Below, piece after piece: positions 1-6,767 of a stretch of DNA of 13,300 nucleotides. Source of the DNA: Candidatus Coatesiibacteriota bacterium. GTDB taxonomy: Bacteria > B130-G9. Position 1 is the first letter of the stretch; every line of letters starts with the position of its first letter. The notes below the pieces were generated by a model, which made no database searches, was not told the DNA's origin, and saw only the letters and a list, made by a program, of their open reading frames with translations. The position numbers and the translations under genes are program-made. The stretch lies in contig JAFGIT010000303.1 of assembly GCA_016929465.1 (NCBI GenBank), forward strand, positions 1 through 13,300, read 5' to 3'.

Positions 1-194
1 CGGGGATCTTTGCCAAGAGCTTCGACAAGGCCGTTGAGGGTTCTGGGCTGTCAGCCGCGAAGCTGGCGACGATCAACTGGGGAAGTATGTGGTCCCAGAA
101 TCTGATTTCGGTCACGCTGGGCAATATCGTTGGCGGCGCTATTTTTGTTGGCATAGGTTACTGGTTCGTGTTCTTGAGAGGATGCAAAGACTAG
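1..194 (+). CDS. Formate/nitrite transporter family channel, 3' end
   Basis: This is the C-terminal 63 codons of a gene that begins before the window; the frame is set by the GGG codon at 3-5 and ends in TAG at 192-194. The fragment contains an amphipathic stretch with a SMWSQNLISVTLGN-type motif, followed by a Gly-rich final membrane helix (GGAIFVGIGYWFVF) and a short charged tail. This ending is characteristic of the FocA/NirC/FdhC formate-nitrite channel family in the inner membrane. Formate is the likely substrate because the next three genes encode a formate dehydrogenase, with only 45 bp before the next start; the substrate is inferred from context, since the pore residues lie outside the window. 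Confidence 0.88.
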   Translation, partial: GIFAKSFDKAVEGSGLSAAKLATINWGSMWSQNLISVTLGNIVGGAIFVGIGYWFVFLRGCKD

Positions 195-239
195 AGGCTC
201 TCAAAGACCGCCAAAATATGTGAGGAGAAATCCAAATCT

Positions 240-1103
240 ATGAATGTGATGACCAAGACGAAAGCAGAGGAAGGGGCGAGTCACATATATGAGCCAATCC
301 CCTGCGAGATAGTCTCCAAACGGGACTTGACCCCCCTGGAGAAGCTCTTTCGGATCGAGATGCCGGATGGGCGAGAGCTTGGCCAAAGACCTGGGCAGTT
401 CGTGCAGGTTTCAATACTGGGATACGGCGAGGCGCCGATCTCCATCTCGAGTTCGCCGACTAAGAGAGGCTACTTCGAGCTCGGAGTTCGGAATGCTGGC
501 ACCCTAACGGGAGAGCTCCACAAACTGAACGTGGGCGATAAAATCGGGATACGCGGCCCGTTTGGCACTTATTTCGATGTCGAGAAGCTGGCCGGGAAGG
601 ACCTGGTCCTGATCGCCGGCGGTTGCGGCCTCGCTCCGATGCGTTCGTTGATCCAGTATTGCCAGGACAGGCCAAGCGAGTTTGGCAAACTCACAATTCT
701 CTACGGGGCCAAAACTCCTGAGGACCGGCTCTACAAAGAGGACCTAATTGAGTGGAATGAATCCAGCGTCTTCGCTTGCAGCTATGCGGTCGATGGAGTT
801 CCTGCCGGAGGGTGCTTCAACGAGGGCCAGGTCGGGCTCATAACCGTCCTGATACCGCCCCTGGAATTGGACGTTAAGAATACGGTCGCAGTGATCGTCG
901 GGCCTCCAATTATGTATCGATTCGTGATTGCAGAGCTGAAGAAAAAGGGTCTTGCCGAGGATCAGATCGTTGTATCGCTCGAGCGTTATATGAAGTGTGG
1001 AGTAGGCAAATGCGGGCATTGCGCCATTGAGCATTTGTATTGCTGCCTCGATGGCCCTGTATTCTGGCTGAACCAAGTGAGTAGTCTGAAGGGGGCAATA
1101 TGA
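240..1103 (+). CDS. FAD/NAD(P)-binding [2Fe-2S] electron-transfer subunit (sulfhydrogenase gamma / AsrB type)
   Basis: A 287-aa soluble flavoprotein of the ferredoxin-NADP reductase superfamily, closest in layout to the gamma subunit of sulfhydrogenases, AsrB and dihydroorotate dehydrogenase electron-transfer subunits. Visible features are a flavin-binding region around residues 50-70 (RPGQFVQVS, then APISISS), a nicotinamide-binding GGCGLAPMRSL around 122-135, and a C-terminal [2Fe-2S] site formed by Cys253, Cys258, Cys261 and Cys269 just before DGPVF. It should carry electrons between a nicotinamide and the iron-sulfur partner encoded two genes downstream. The ATG at 240 has GAGGAG at 222-227, a slightly long 12-nt spacing; an ATG at 249 is possible. 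Its stop overlaps the fdhA start as ATGA, which implies translational coupling. The family is clear; the choice of NAD or NADP is not visible. Confidence 0.9.
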   Translation: MNVMTKTKAEEGASHIYEPIPCEIVSKRDLTPLEKLFRIEMPDGRELGQRPGQFVQVSILGYGEAPISISSSPTKRGYFELGVRNAGTLTGELHKLNVGDKIGIRGPFGTYFDVEKLAGKDLVLIAGGCGLAPMRSLIQYCQDRPSEFGKLTILYGAKTPEDRLYKEDLIEWNESSVFACSYAVDGVPAGGCFNEGQVGLITVLIPPLELDVKNTVAVIVGPPIMYRFVIAELKKKGLAEDQIVVSLERYMKCGVGKCGHCAIEHLYCCLDGPVFWLNQVSSLKGAI

Positions 1104-3139
1104 AACGAACACTGACAACTTGTCCCTATTGCGGCACTGGCTGCCAGTTCTATTTGCTGACTGATGGCAACGGCCGACTGGTTGGCGTAGAGCCTTCGAG
1201 TGAGCACGTGATCTCGAAGGGACAGCTCTGCGTGAAGGGCTGGAATGCGTTCAATTTCCCGAACCATCCGGACAGGCTAACCGTCCCGCAGATAAGAAAG
1301 AACGGAAAGCTAGTTGAGGCCTCCTGGGACGAGGCGCTTGACCTCGTCGCTTCAAAGCTGAAGGAAGTTCAAGAGAAGCACGGGGCAGACTCAATCGCGT
1401 TCTTCTCGTCGGCCAAGACGACGAATGAGGAGAACTATGCACTGATGAAACTTGCGCGGGCGGTCTTCAAGACGAATAATGTTGACCACTGCGCACGTCT
1501 CTGACACTCCGCAACAGTAGCCGGTCTGGCTGCTACATTTGGTTCTGGCGCAATGACAAACTCCATCTCCTGTGTGGAGCAGACGGGTTGTATTCTCCTG
1601 ATCGGCTCCAACACGACGGAGCAGCATCCGTTGATTGGGACGAGGATAATCAACGCGGTCAAGAAGGGCATGAAGCTAATCGTTGCCGACAACCGCAAGA
1701 TACGCCTCGCCGAGATCGCGGATATGCACATCCGTTTGGAGAATGGGACCAACGTTGCGTTTCTCAATGGCCTGATGCACGTCATCATCAAGGAAGGGCT
1801 CGCGGACGACGAATACGTCAAGACGCGGACCGAGAATTATGACGAGTTGAAGGCTATCGTTGAAGAGTACACTCCCGAGCGAACTGCTGAGATATGCAAG
1901 ATAACGCCTGAGGAGGTCGTCAATGCTGCGCGGATGTACTCCGCTCCTGAAGCTGCAATGATCGTTTACTGCATGGGTATCACGCAGCATTCCCACGGCG
2001 TTGACAACGTCAAGTCCTGCGCTAACCTGGCGATGCTTACTGGCAACGTCGGCAAGGCGGGAACTGGTGTCAATCCGCTTCGGGGGCAGAATAATGTCCA
2101 GGGCGCGTGCGATATGGGCGCTCTTCCAAACGTCTATACGGGTTACCAGAAGGTTGTGGATGAGGCTTCGCGAGCCGTGTTCGAGAAGGCCTGGGGAGTG
2201 GAGAATCTTCCTGGCAACGTGGGATTGACCGTAACGACAGCGATCAATGCCGCCTGCGATGGCCAGCTCAAGGCGCTCTTTGTGCTGGGCGAGAATCCAA
2301 TGATGTCGGATCCCGACCAGCATCACGTCAAAACTGGCTTGGAGAATCTCGACTTCCTGGTGGTGCAGGATATCTTCCCGACACCGACGACTGCCCTGGC
2401 CGACGTCGTTCTTCCTGCGGCTTGTTACGCGGAGAAGGACGGGACCTTCACCTCCACCGAGCGCAGGGTGCAGCGCGTCCGCAAGGCGTGCGATCCGCCG
2501 GGCAAGGCGAGGCAGGACTGGGAGATTGTCGGAGACATCGCAAAGCGAATGGGCTATGACGGCCTCACGTATAACTCGCCCGAGGAGATCATGGACGAGA
2601 TAACGCGAGTCACTCCCATCTATGGTGGAATGCAATATGACAGGATTGACCAGGTCGGGCTGCAATGGCCATGTCCCGATAGAGAGCATCCTGGCACGCC
2701 TTTTCTCCATAAGGGGACTTTCAAGCGAGGTCTGGGGCTGTTCGGACCAGCGTCCTACATGCCTCCGATGGAGCTTCCTGATGAGGAGTATCCATTCCTC
2801 CTGGCGACAGGGCGTTGCTACTTCCACTTCCACACGGGTACAATGACCCGAAGGACTCGCCTGTTGGATCGCGAAGAGCGTTTCCCCTACGTCGAGATCA
2901 ACCTGGATGACGCCAAGAGACTCGGGATATACGATCGGTTCCCGGTGATGGTTTCGACCCGCCGTGGTGAGGTCAAGGCTCTCGCAAGGGTATCCGATGT
3001 CGTTGTGCCGGGGCATCTGTTCATGACCTTCCACTTCGAGGAAGCCGCAGCAAACGCTCTGACGAACAACGCGCTCGATCCTGTGGCCAAGATCCCAGAA
3101 TATAAGGTGTGTGCCGCACAGGTAAGGAGGGCGTCATGA
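1100..3139 (+). CDS. fdhA: Formate dehydrogenase catalytic subunit, selenocysteine-containing
   Basis: A 679-aa molybdopterin oxidoreductase that interconverts formate and CO2 at a Mo- or W-bis-MGD centre. The N-terminus has the [4Fe-4S] site Cys8, Cys11, Cys15 and Cys44, followed by Lys46, which in this family links cluster and pterin. The in-frame TGA at 1502-1504 is read as selenocysteine 135: it sits in HCARL-U-HSATVAGL, exactly where E. coli FdhF has Sec140, with His136 next to it. Arg328 in PLRGQNNVQG matches Arg333, so both sites are shifted by the same five residues. The family motifs continue without interruption to the C-terminus (HFHTGTMTRR near 577). Length is slightly below FdhF (715). 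It overlaps its neighbours by ATGA at both ends, which suggests a stoichiometric complex. The gene should not be annotated as two broken ORFs. Confidence 0.95.
1502..1534 (+). promoter_or_regulatory. Bacterial SECIS element for Sec135
   Basis: Directly after the UGA codon, bases 1516-1522 pair with 1528-1534 (7 bp, one G-U) and close a GGTCT apical loop at 1523-1527. The loop begins 18 nt after the UGA, the same distance and the same GGUCU loop as in E. coli fdhF, where SelB binds. The hairpin lies in codons for VAGL, which the protein family also conserves. SelA, SelB, SelC and SelD genes are not in the window. Confidence 0.9.
3124..3130 (+). promoter_or_regulatory. Strong ribosome binding site that fixes the start of the iron-sulfur subunit
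   Basis: AAGGAGG lies 5 nt before the ATG at 3136, inside the last codons of fdhA. It favours that ATG over an in-frame ATG at 3109, which would give a 27-nt longer overlap and has no such site. Confidence 0.8.
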
Positions 3140-4125
3140 AAAGAGCGAAGACAGAAGAGCTGAAGACGTTCTTTGAGTCACTGAGTGACAAGTACGACCT
3201 GAGAGTTCCGGTCAAGCTGCACGACGGGACGCGAGTTCTCGGAAGCCTATCCGAGGGAGAGTTTGCCATCGAGGGAGGTAAGATCCCTCAGAAGCCAACG
3301 AGCGTGTTCTTCCCGCAATTCGACGAGATGTTCGTCGTCACCGATGGCGATGTGGCCATGGCCAAGCCGCCGGCCAAACCAATCATGGTTGTGGGCATGA
3401 CGGCTGAGGACCTCGACTGTCTCGAGTTCATCGACAAGTTCTTTGCCGAGAACTTCCGCGACAACATCTACTACAACAAGCGCGATGGCTCAGTGGTAGT
3501 GGGTGTGTCCGGCAGATGCGGCAAGGATGGCGAGTTCATGAAGATAGCGGGCGGCAAGTGCGATATTGAGCTGATTTCAGATGGCGAGTGCTTCATTGTG
3601 CATCCTTACACCGACAAGGGCGAAGGGCTCGTGGAAAAGCTGCAAGCGGATGAGTGCGGCTGTGGTGGAGTGCACATGGAGGCTCTTCGAAAGGAGTCGG
3701 ACGCATTGCCCAAGGAGGACGAGGAGACTGTAGATAAGGCCTCCGAGTTGATCCGGCAGGGCAAAGTCACCGACGAATTCTGGGATGAGATAGCGACGCG
3801 TTGTATAGCCTGCACAAGCTGTAACCTGGCGTGCCCGACGTGCACATGCTTCGAGGTCTATGACCGAGAGCGCGACGGTAAGATGGTTCGTCAAAGAATC
3901 TGGGATTCGTGCCAGCTCGACGGCTTCATGCGCGAGGCCAGCGGGCACAATCCATCAGGGAAACAGCTGCAGAGAACGCGCCGTCGGATCCATCACAAAC
4001 TTGCTGCTGATGTCGAGCGCTGGGGCCATCGGACGTGCATGCTCTGTGGCCGCTGCGACGAGGTTTGTCCAACTGAAATAGGCATCAAGTCAGTTTGCAG
4101 AGAGATAGTAAAGCGATTTAGCTAG
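3136..4125 (+). CDS. [4Fe-4S] electron-transfer subunit (sulfhydrogenase beta / AsrA type)
   Basis: A 329-aa protein resembling the beta subunit of soluble sulfhydrogenases and anaerobic sulfite reductase subunit A. The C-terminal third carries two cluster motifs: Cys223, Cys226, Cys229, Cys233 (with further Cys236 and Cys238), and Cys301, Cys304, Cys307, Cys311. This is a typical two-[4Fe-4S] arrangement. Further cysteines near 131-180 (SGRCG, GGKCD, GECFIVHPY) lie in the family's N-terminal domain. Its likely job is to conduct electrons between FdhA and the flavin subunit encoded upstream. It begins in an ATGA overlap with fdhA and ends 8 bp before the terminator stem. There are no membrane segments, so the complex is probably cytoplasmic. 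A second, ferredoxin-linked electron acceptor cannot be excluded. Confidence 0.87.
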   Translation: MKRAKTEELKTFFESLSDKYDLRVPVKLHDGTRVLGSLSEGEFAIEGGKIPQKPTSVFFPQFDEMFVVTDGDVAMAKPPAKPIMVVGMTAEDLDCLEFIDKFFAENFRDNIYYNKRDGSVVVGVSGRCGKDGEFMKIAGGKCDIELISDGECFIVHPYTDKGEGLVEKLQADECGCGGVHMEALRKESDALPKEDEETVDKASELIRQGKVTDEFWDEIATRCIACTSCNLACPTCTCFEVYDRERDGKMVRQRIWDSCQLDGFMREASGHNPSGKQLQRTRRRIHHKLAADVERWGHRTCMLCGRCDEVCPTEIGIKSVCREIVKRFS

Positions 4126-4133
4126 ACTACCGA

Positions 4134-4169
4134 GAAATGGTTCGCCTTTTGGGCTGAACCATTTCTTTT
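4134..4169 (+). terminator. Rho-independent terminator of the formate operon
   Basis: A perfect 10-bp stem (4134-4143 with 4156-4165) closes a 12-nt loop and is followed by TTTT at 4166-4169. It lies 8 bp after the stop codon of the iron-sulfur subunit. The T-run is only on the + strand side, so it should chiefly stop rightward transcription, although the hairpin also sits downstream of the convergent aldehyde oxidoreductase gene. The remaining 92 bp to that gene's stop show nothing further. Confidence 0.88.
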
Positions 4170-4261
4170 GCTGTCGTTATGTTACATTCGACATGACGAT
4201 CAGAACGACTAGAGCACAGTCCATCCTTTTATTCACAACCCTCTTCAGCCGTCCAGGAATG

Positions 4262-6187
4262 TCACTTCGACTGGTTCACACCGACGAGTCCTATCAGGTC
4301 ATCGTCGATGCCAAGTCTCCGCAATGTCTCCGGGAGAGGGGCCCCGGTCGCCGGATCCAGGCCCGATATTTCGCAGAATTGGGCGAGCACCGCTGCGAAT
4401 TCGTCCCGTTCGATTCTCTGCCCCTTGAAGCGTCCAGCGGGTTTGGGATCGGTGTGGATGCGTCTCGGCAGCGTGTTCAAATTCGTTGGCCCCGCGCGAC
4501 GGCTAAGCCACAGCCGTTCAACCGTATTGATGCGCTGCCCGATCGTCTTGATGTCGGAAGCGGTTAGGTCCATATCCGTGGCGGCGTTTATATACTGAGC
4601 GAATTCGTCGAATCCCAGAAGGTCCGGGCTATTGAATTTGACGACAAACCTGCACATTCCGAGTGCATCACAGGCGGCAAACAAAGCCTCTGTCGTTCGA
4701 ACCATCTCCGGTTTGCCCTCTGAGGAAGATGGGTCTGGAGAAACGTCAGTTCCAAAGAGCTCTTTCAGCTGCTTGCGGCTGAGGTTCAGAGCTTCGAGGG
4801 TCGGTCGAGAACGAAGGTGGTCCGCCCCGCGCGTTGCAGTAGCAACGCCAAGCGCAAATCCCATATAGCCGCGAACATCGACGGCCTCGCTCGCGAGTAG
4901 TCTCTTTGACCAAATCAACACATCTTCGACAGCATCCCCGTACCGTTCAACGAGGGCTATCGGCCCATCTGCAAGAATCGCCCCCAGCCCTTCTCTCTTC
5001 GCGATCAGTTCCGCAAGGCGCATCACCATGTCGGGCTGGTCCCAGTCGAGACGGAGGCCTTCTGTCTCCTTCTCGGTGATTACGCCGCGCTTGAAGAGCT
5101 CAATCGTGGCGGCAATCAAATTGCCAAGAGTGCAGGAATCGACGCCGAGGCTGTTCAATTTGCGATTGATAGCGAGGACCGCGTCGAGGTCCGTTACTCC
5201 GACGACTGGCCCAAGCATCCCCATTGTGCCATATTCGATACCTGCGTCCTCGACGCCCGCGTACTTGCCGGCCGGTATCCTGTAACGGTGCTGACAACGT
5301 ATCGGACAGGAAAAGCACCCGGACCGGCTCGTGTAATATTCCTGGACAAGTCTCGAACTGCGCAATGCATTGGCGTTACTCAAAGGTGCGGAAGTCGCAT
5401 TCTTGGTCCTGATCATATCCCTTCGATTGTGAATGTCGTAGAGGTATGGAGTCCCTCTCTTGCGCAAATGACCGATCACGTCGATATCAGATACGGTCCT
5501 ATAGAGGTCCTTGGTCGATTGCACAAAGCGGCGCCGGTCGAAGAGCTCGGCCTTGAGATCTCTTCGCGGGCCCATGACGATGATGGCCTTGATTTGCTTC
5601 GCACCCATTGTGCATCCGAGCCCTGTCCTCGAGGCGGCGTGACGACCGTCGGCTCGCACTTGCGCGTAGCGAACCAGATTCTCTCCGGCTGGGCCAATGG
5701 AAAGCGCTTCGGCGTTCTTTCCATACCTCTTTTTGATTGCATCATAGGTTTCGAATGCATCTTTGCCCCAGAGCCAATCTGCTTCTTCGAGGGAGACCTG
5801 GCTTCCCTTCACTAAGACGATGCCGGGAGCATTGAATTCCCCGGTTATCACGATGTGATCGAATGGAGTGCGACGCATGGCCACGCAGAAGTGCCCTCCG
5901 ACGGTCGAGTCTCCGAGTAGTCCTGATTCCGGTGAGATGCCGGTTATGGACGTCCTGTCAAGACAGAGACCAGGGATACCTGACAAAAGCCCGTTGCCTA
6001 TGATGATGGGAGCGCTCGGGGAAAGCGGATCGAGACCGGGCTGTGTGAAGCTCAATAAAGCGAGCGTATTAATGCCCCGTCCACCCAGGAGCATCTGCCT
6101 GAGCCTTCCTTCGATCGGGAGTCGAGACACGCTCCCGTCGGACAGGTTGATGTGGCAGATCTCTCGCTCGAGAAAAGCACTGTGCAT
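4262..6187 (-). CDS. aor: Tungsten-containing aldehyde:ferredoxin oxidoreductase
   Basis: A 641-aa cytoplasmic enzyme of the AOR family, which uses a tungsto-bispterin and one [4Fe-4S] cluster to oxidise aldehydes to carboxylic acids with ferredoxin, or the reverse. Visible signs are an N-terminal LGGRG motif, GPAGEN followed by GRHAASRTGLGCTMGAK in the pterin-binding domain, a cluster motif CFSCPIRC giving Cys291, Cys294 and Cys298, and the distant fourth ligand Cys512 in DALGMCRF. Glu318 in the EYGTMGMLG segment corresponds to the conserved active-site region. Length is slightly above Pyrococcus AOR (about 605). I chose the ATG at 6187 because GGAGG (6196-6200) lies 8 nt upstream; an in-frame GTG at 6202 would add five residues but has a poorly spaced site. 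The gene stands alone and diverges from the tungstate operon. Substrate is unknown. Confidence 0.93.
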   Translation of the reverse strand: MHSAFLEREICHINLSDGSVSRLPIEGRLRQMLLGGRGINTLALLSFTQPGLDPLSPSAPIIIGNGLLSGIPGLCLDRTSITGISPESGLLGDSTVGGHFCVAMRRTPFDHIVITGEFNAPGIVLVKGSQVSLEEADWLWGKDAFETYDAIKKRYGKNAEALSIGPAGENLVRYAQVRADGRHAASRTGLGCTMGAKQIKAIIVMGPRRDLKAELFDRRRFVQSTKDLYRTVSDIDVIGHLRKRGTPYLYDIHNRRDMIRTKNATSAPLSNANALRSSRLVQEYYTSRSGCFSCPIRCQHRYRIPAGKYAGVEDAGIEYGTMGMLGPVVGVTDLDAVLAINRKLNSLGVDSCTLGNLIAATIELFKRGVITEKETEGLRLDWDQPDMVMRLAELIAKREGLGAILADGPIALVERYGDAVEDVLIWSKRLLASEAVDVRGYMGFALGVATATRGADHLRSRPTLEALNLSRKQLKELFGTDVSPDPSSSEGKPEMVRTTEALFAACDALGMCRFVVKFNSPDLLGFDEFAQYINAATDMDLTASDIKTIGQRINTVERLWLSRRAGPTNLNTLPRRIHTDPKPAGRFKGQRIERDEFAAVLAQFCEISGLDPATGAPLPETLRRLGIDDDLIGLVGVNQSK

Positions 6188-6195
6188 CCAGAATT

Positions 6196-6200
6196 CCTCC
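6196..6200 (-). promoter_or_regulatory. Ribosome binding site deciding the AOR start
   Basis: GGAGG on the - strand lies 8 nt before the ATG at 6187. It would be inside the reading frame if the upstream GTG at 6202 were used, which argues for the ATG. Confidence 0.7.
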
Positions 6201-6236
6201 ACCTACTCCTTGGCCGTTGCTCTTTGGACTACTGAA

Positions 6237-6265
6237 AATATAGAACTCCGCAGCACTCAGGTCAA
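6237..6265 (-). promoter_or_regulatory. Sigma70-like promoter for aor
   Basis: On the - strand, TTGACC (6265-6260) and TATATT (6242-6237) are separated by exactly 17 bp. Transcription would begin near 6230 and leave a leader of about 43 nt before the ATG. The -35 box overlaps a 10-bp word that recurs in the leader of the divergent operon. Confidence 0.72.
6256..6265 (-). repeat. Copy 1 of a shared 10-bp word in the divergent control region
   Basis: TTGACCTGAG read on the - strand covers the -35 box of the aor promoter. The identical word is at 6442-6451 on the + strand, so the copies are inverted to each other. They may be operator sites for a common regulator; chance or promoter bias is possible. 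Confidence 0.45.
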
Positions 6266-6270
6266 TTTAA

Positions 6271-6316
6271 TCGCCGCAATTAGCCCTACAGAAGTATTCG
6301 AGCGGCGAATAGGGCT
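6271..6316. repeat. Two interleaved inverted repeats (pseudoknot topology) between aor and the tungsten operon
   Basis: Arm A 6271-6277 (TCGCCGC) is perfectly complementary to 6302-6308, and arm B 6282-6288 (AGCCCTA) to 6310-6316. The order A, B, A', B' is that of an H-type pseudoknot if transcribed; as DNA it is a pair of overlapping dyads. It lies just upstream of the aor -35 box and about 64 bp upstream of the rightward -35 box, so neither predicted transcript includes it. An upstream regulator-binding element is the simpler reading. Confidence 0.5.
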
Positions 6317-6344
6317 GTTAAAGGAAACTTGGCAATTCCCCCAA

Positions 6345-6366
6345 AAATGCGAGGGGCAAATGCGAG
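6345..6366 (+). repeat. Direct repeat of AAATGCGAG
   Basis: AAATGCGAG occurs at 6345-6353 and 6358-6366, 13 bp start to start, just upstream of the rightward -35 box. It may be a tandem activator site, but it is short and could be chance. Confidence 0.35.
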
Positions 6367-6379
6367 AGAAAAAAGGGTG

Positions 6380-6408
6380 TTGACTGGGCGATATGCATCA
6401 CCTAACCT
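6380..6408 (+). promoter_or_regulatory. Sigma70-like promoter for the tungstate/cofactor operon
   Basis: TTGACT (6380-6385) and TAACCT (6403-6408) are separated by 17 bp. The predicted start is near 6415, giving a leader of about 59 nt before the first ATG at 6474. The -35 is strong and the -10 is moderate. Confidence 0.6.
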
Positions 6409-6417
6409 ATCCCTCTT

Positions 6418-6436
6418 CACCAATTTAGTATTGGTG
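6418..6436 (+). promoter_or_regulatory. Hairpin or dyad at the start of the tungstate operon transcript
   Basis: CACCAAT (6418-6424) pairs perfectly with 6430-6436 around a 5-nt loop (TTAGT). It begins about 3-4 nt after the predicted transcription start and has no T-run, so it is not a terminator. As DNA it is a 19-bp dyad well placed for a repressor such as the ModE-type protein of this operon; as RNA it could be a 5' stabilising stem. Confidence 0.5.
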
Positions 6437-6441
6437 GTGAG

Positions 6442-6451
6442 TTGACCTGAG
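6442..6451 (+). repeat. Copy 2 of the shared 10-bp word in the divergent control region
   Basis: TTGACCTGAG lies between the leader hairpin and the ribosome binding site of the 69-aa ORF. It is identical to the - strand word at 6256-6265. No matching -10 box lies 16-18 bp downstream, so it does not look like a second promoter here. Confidence 0.4.
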
Positions 6452-6473
6452 AATTTATGCGGAGATTACGCAG

Positions 6474-6683
6474 ATGACTACTCAGAAGGGTCTCAAAAGC
6501 ACAGAAGAGCTTATGTCGGCGATTTCCGCCGCATCCTATGCGGAGGGAGACCGACAGAGGCTGAACTGCAAAGACGCGTTTGCAATAGCAGAGAGGCTGG
6601 GGCTCGGCCTAAATGAGATCAGCCGCGCATGCAATCAGAATAATATCAGAATATCCAAGTGCCAGCTTGGATGCTTCGAATAG
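6474..6683 (+). CDS. Small cysteine-containing HTH-like protein of unknown function
   Basis: A 69-aa protein, first gene of the tungstate/cofactor operon, with GGAG at 6461-6464 and 9-nt spacing to the ATG. Residues about 33-60 (from KDAFAIAERLGL to NNIRI) read as two helices and a turn, like a helix-turn-helix or a small helical bundle. It contains Cys32 and Cys53 and ends in Cys63-Gln-Leu-Gly-Cys67. That C-x3-C ending with two further cysteines could bind a metal or react to redox state. I do not know a named family; I have an impression that similar small proteins ending in CQLGCF occur beside Mo/W genes in anaerobes, which needs a search. Position suggests a regulator or an accessory of tungsten or molybdenum handling. 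No signal peptide or membrane helix is present. Confidence 0.75.
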   Translation: MTTQKGLKSTEELMSAISAASYAEGDRQRLNCKDAFAIAERLGLGLNEISRACNQNNIRISKCQLGCFE

Positions 6684-6767
6684 AGCATATCGGCCCAGCG
6701 ATGGGAGGCAATTGGATCCGTCGAGACAGTTCCAGCAAATTCTCATGTTGATCGGATAGCGAGCGAA

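Noticed and set aside
1502-1504. TGA in fdhA as a nonsense mutation or frameshift (pseudogene)
   Set aside because: The frame continues in the same phase with full family similarity, the codon sits at the known selenocysteine position, and a SECIS hairpin with the right spacing follows.
1676-3034. Long - strand open frame opposite fdhA (452 codons)
   Set aside because: Its translation is rich in Arg, His and Leu and shows no family motifs; it mirrors the strongly supported fdhA on the other strand.
5288-5815. + strand open frame inside the aor region
   Set aside because: Antisense shadow of a well-conserved AOR gene; no supporting start signal or domain.
6271-6316. A molybdenum-cofactor riboswitch in the tungsten operon leader
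   Set aside because: The paired arms lie upstream of both predicted transcription starts and I cannot match them to the known Moco RNA consensus, so only the inverted repeats are claimed.
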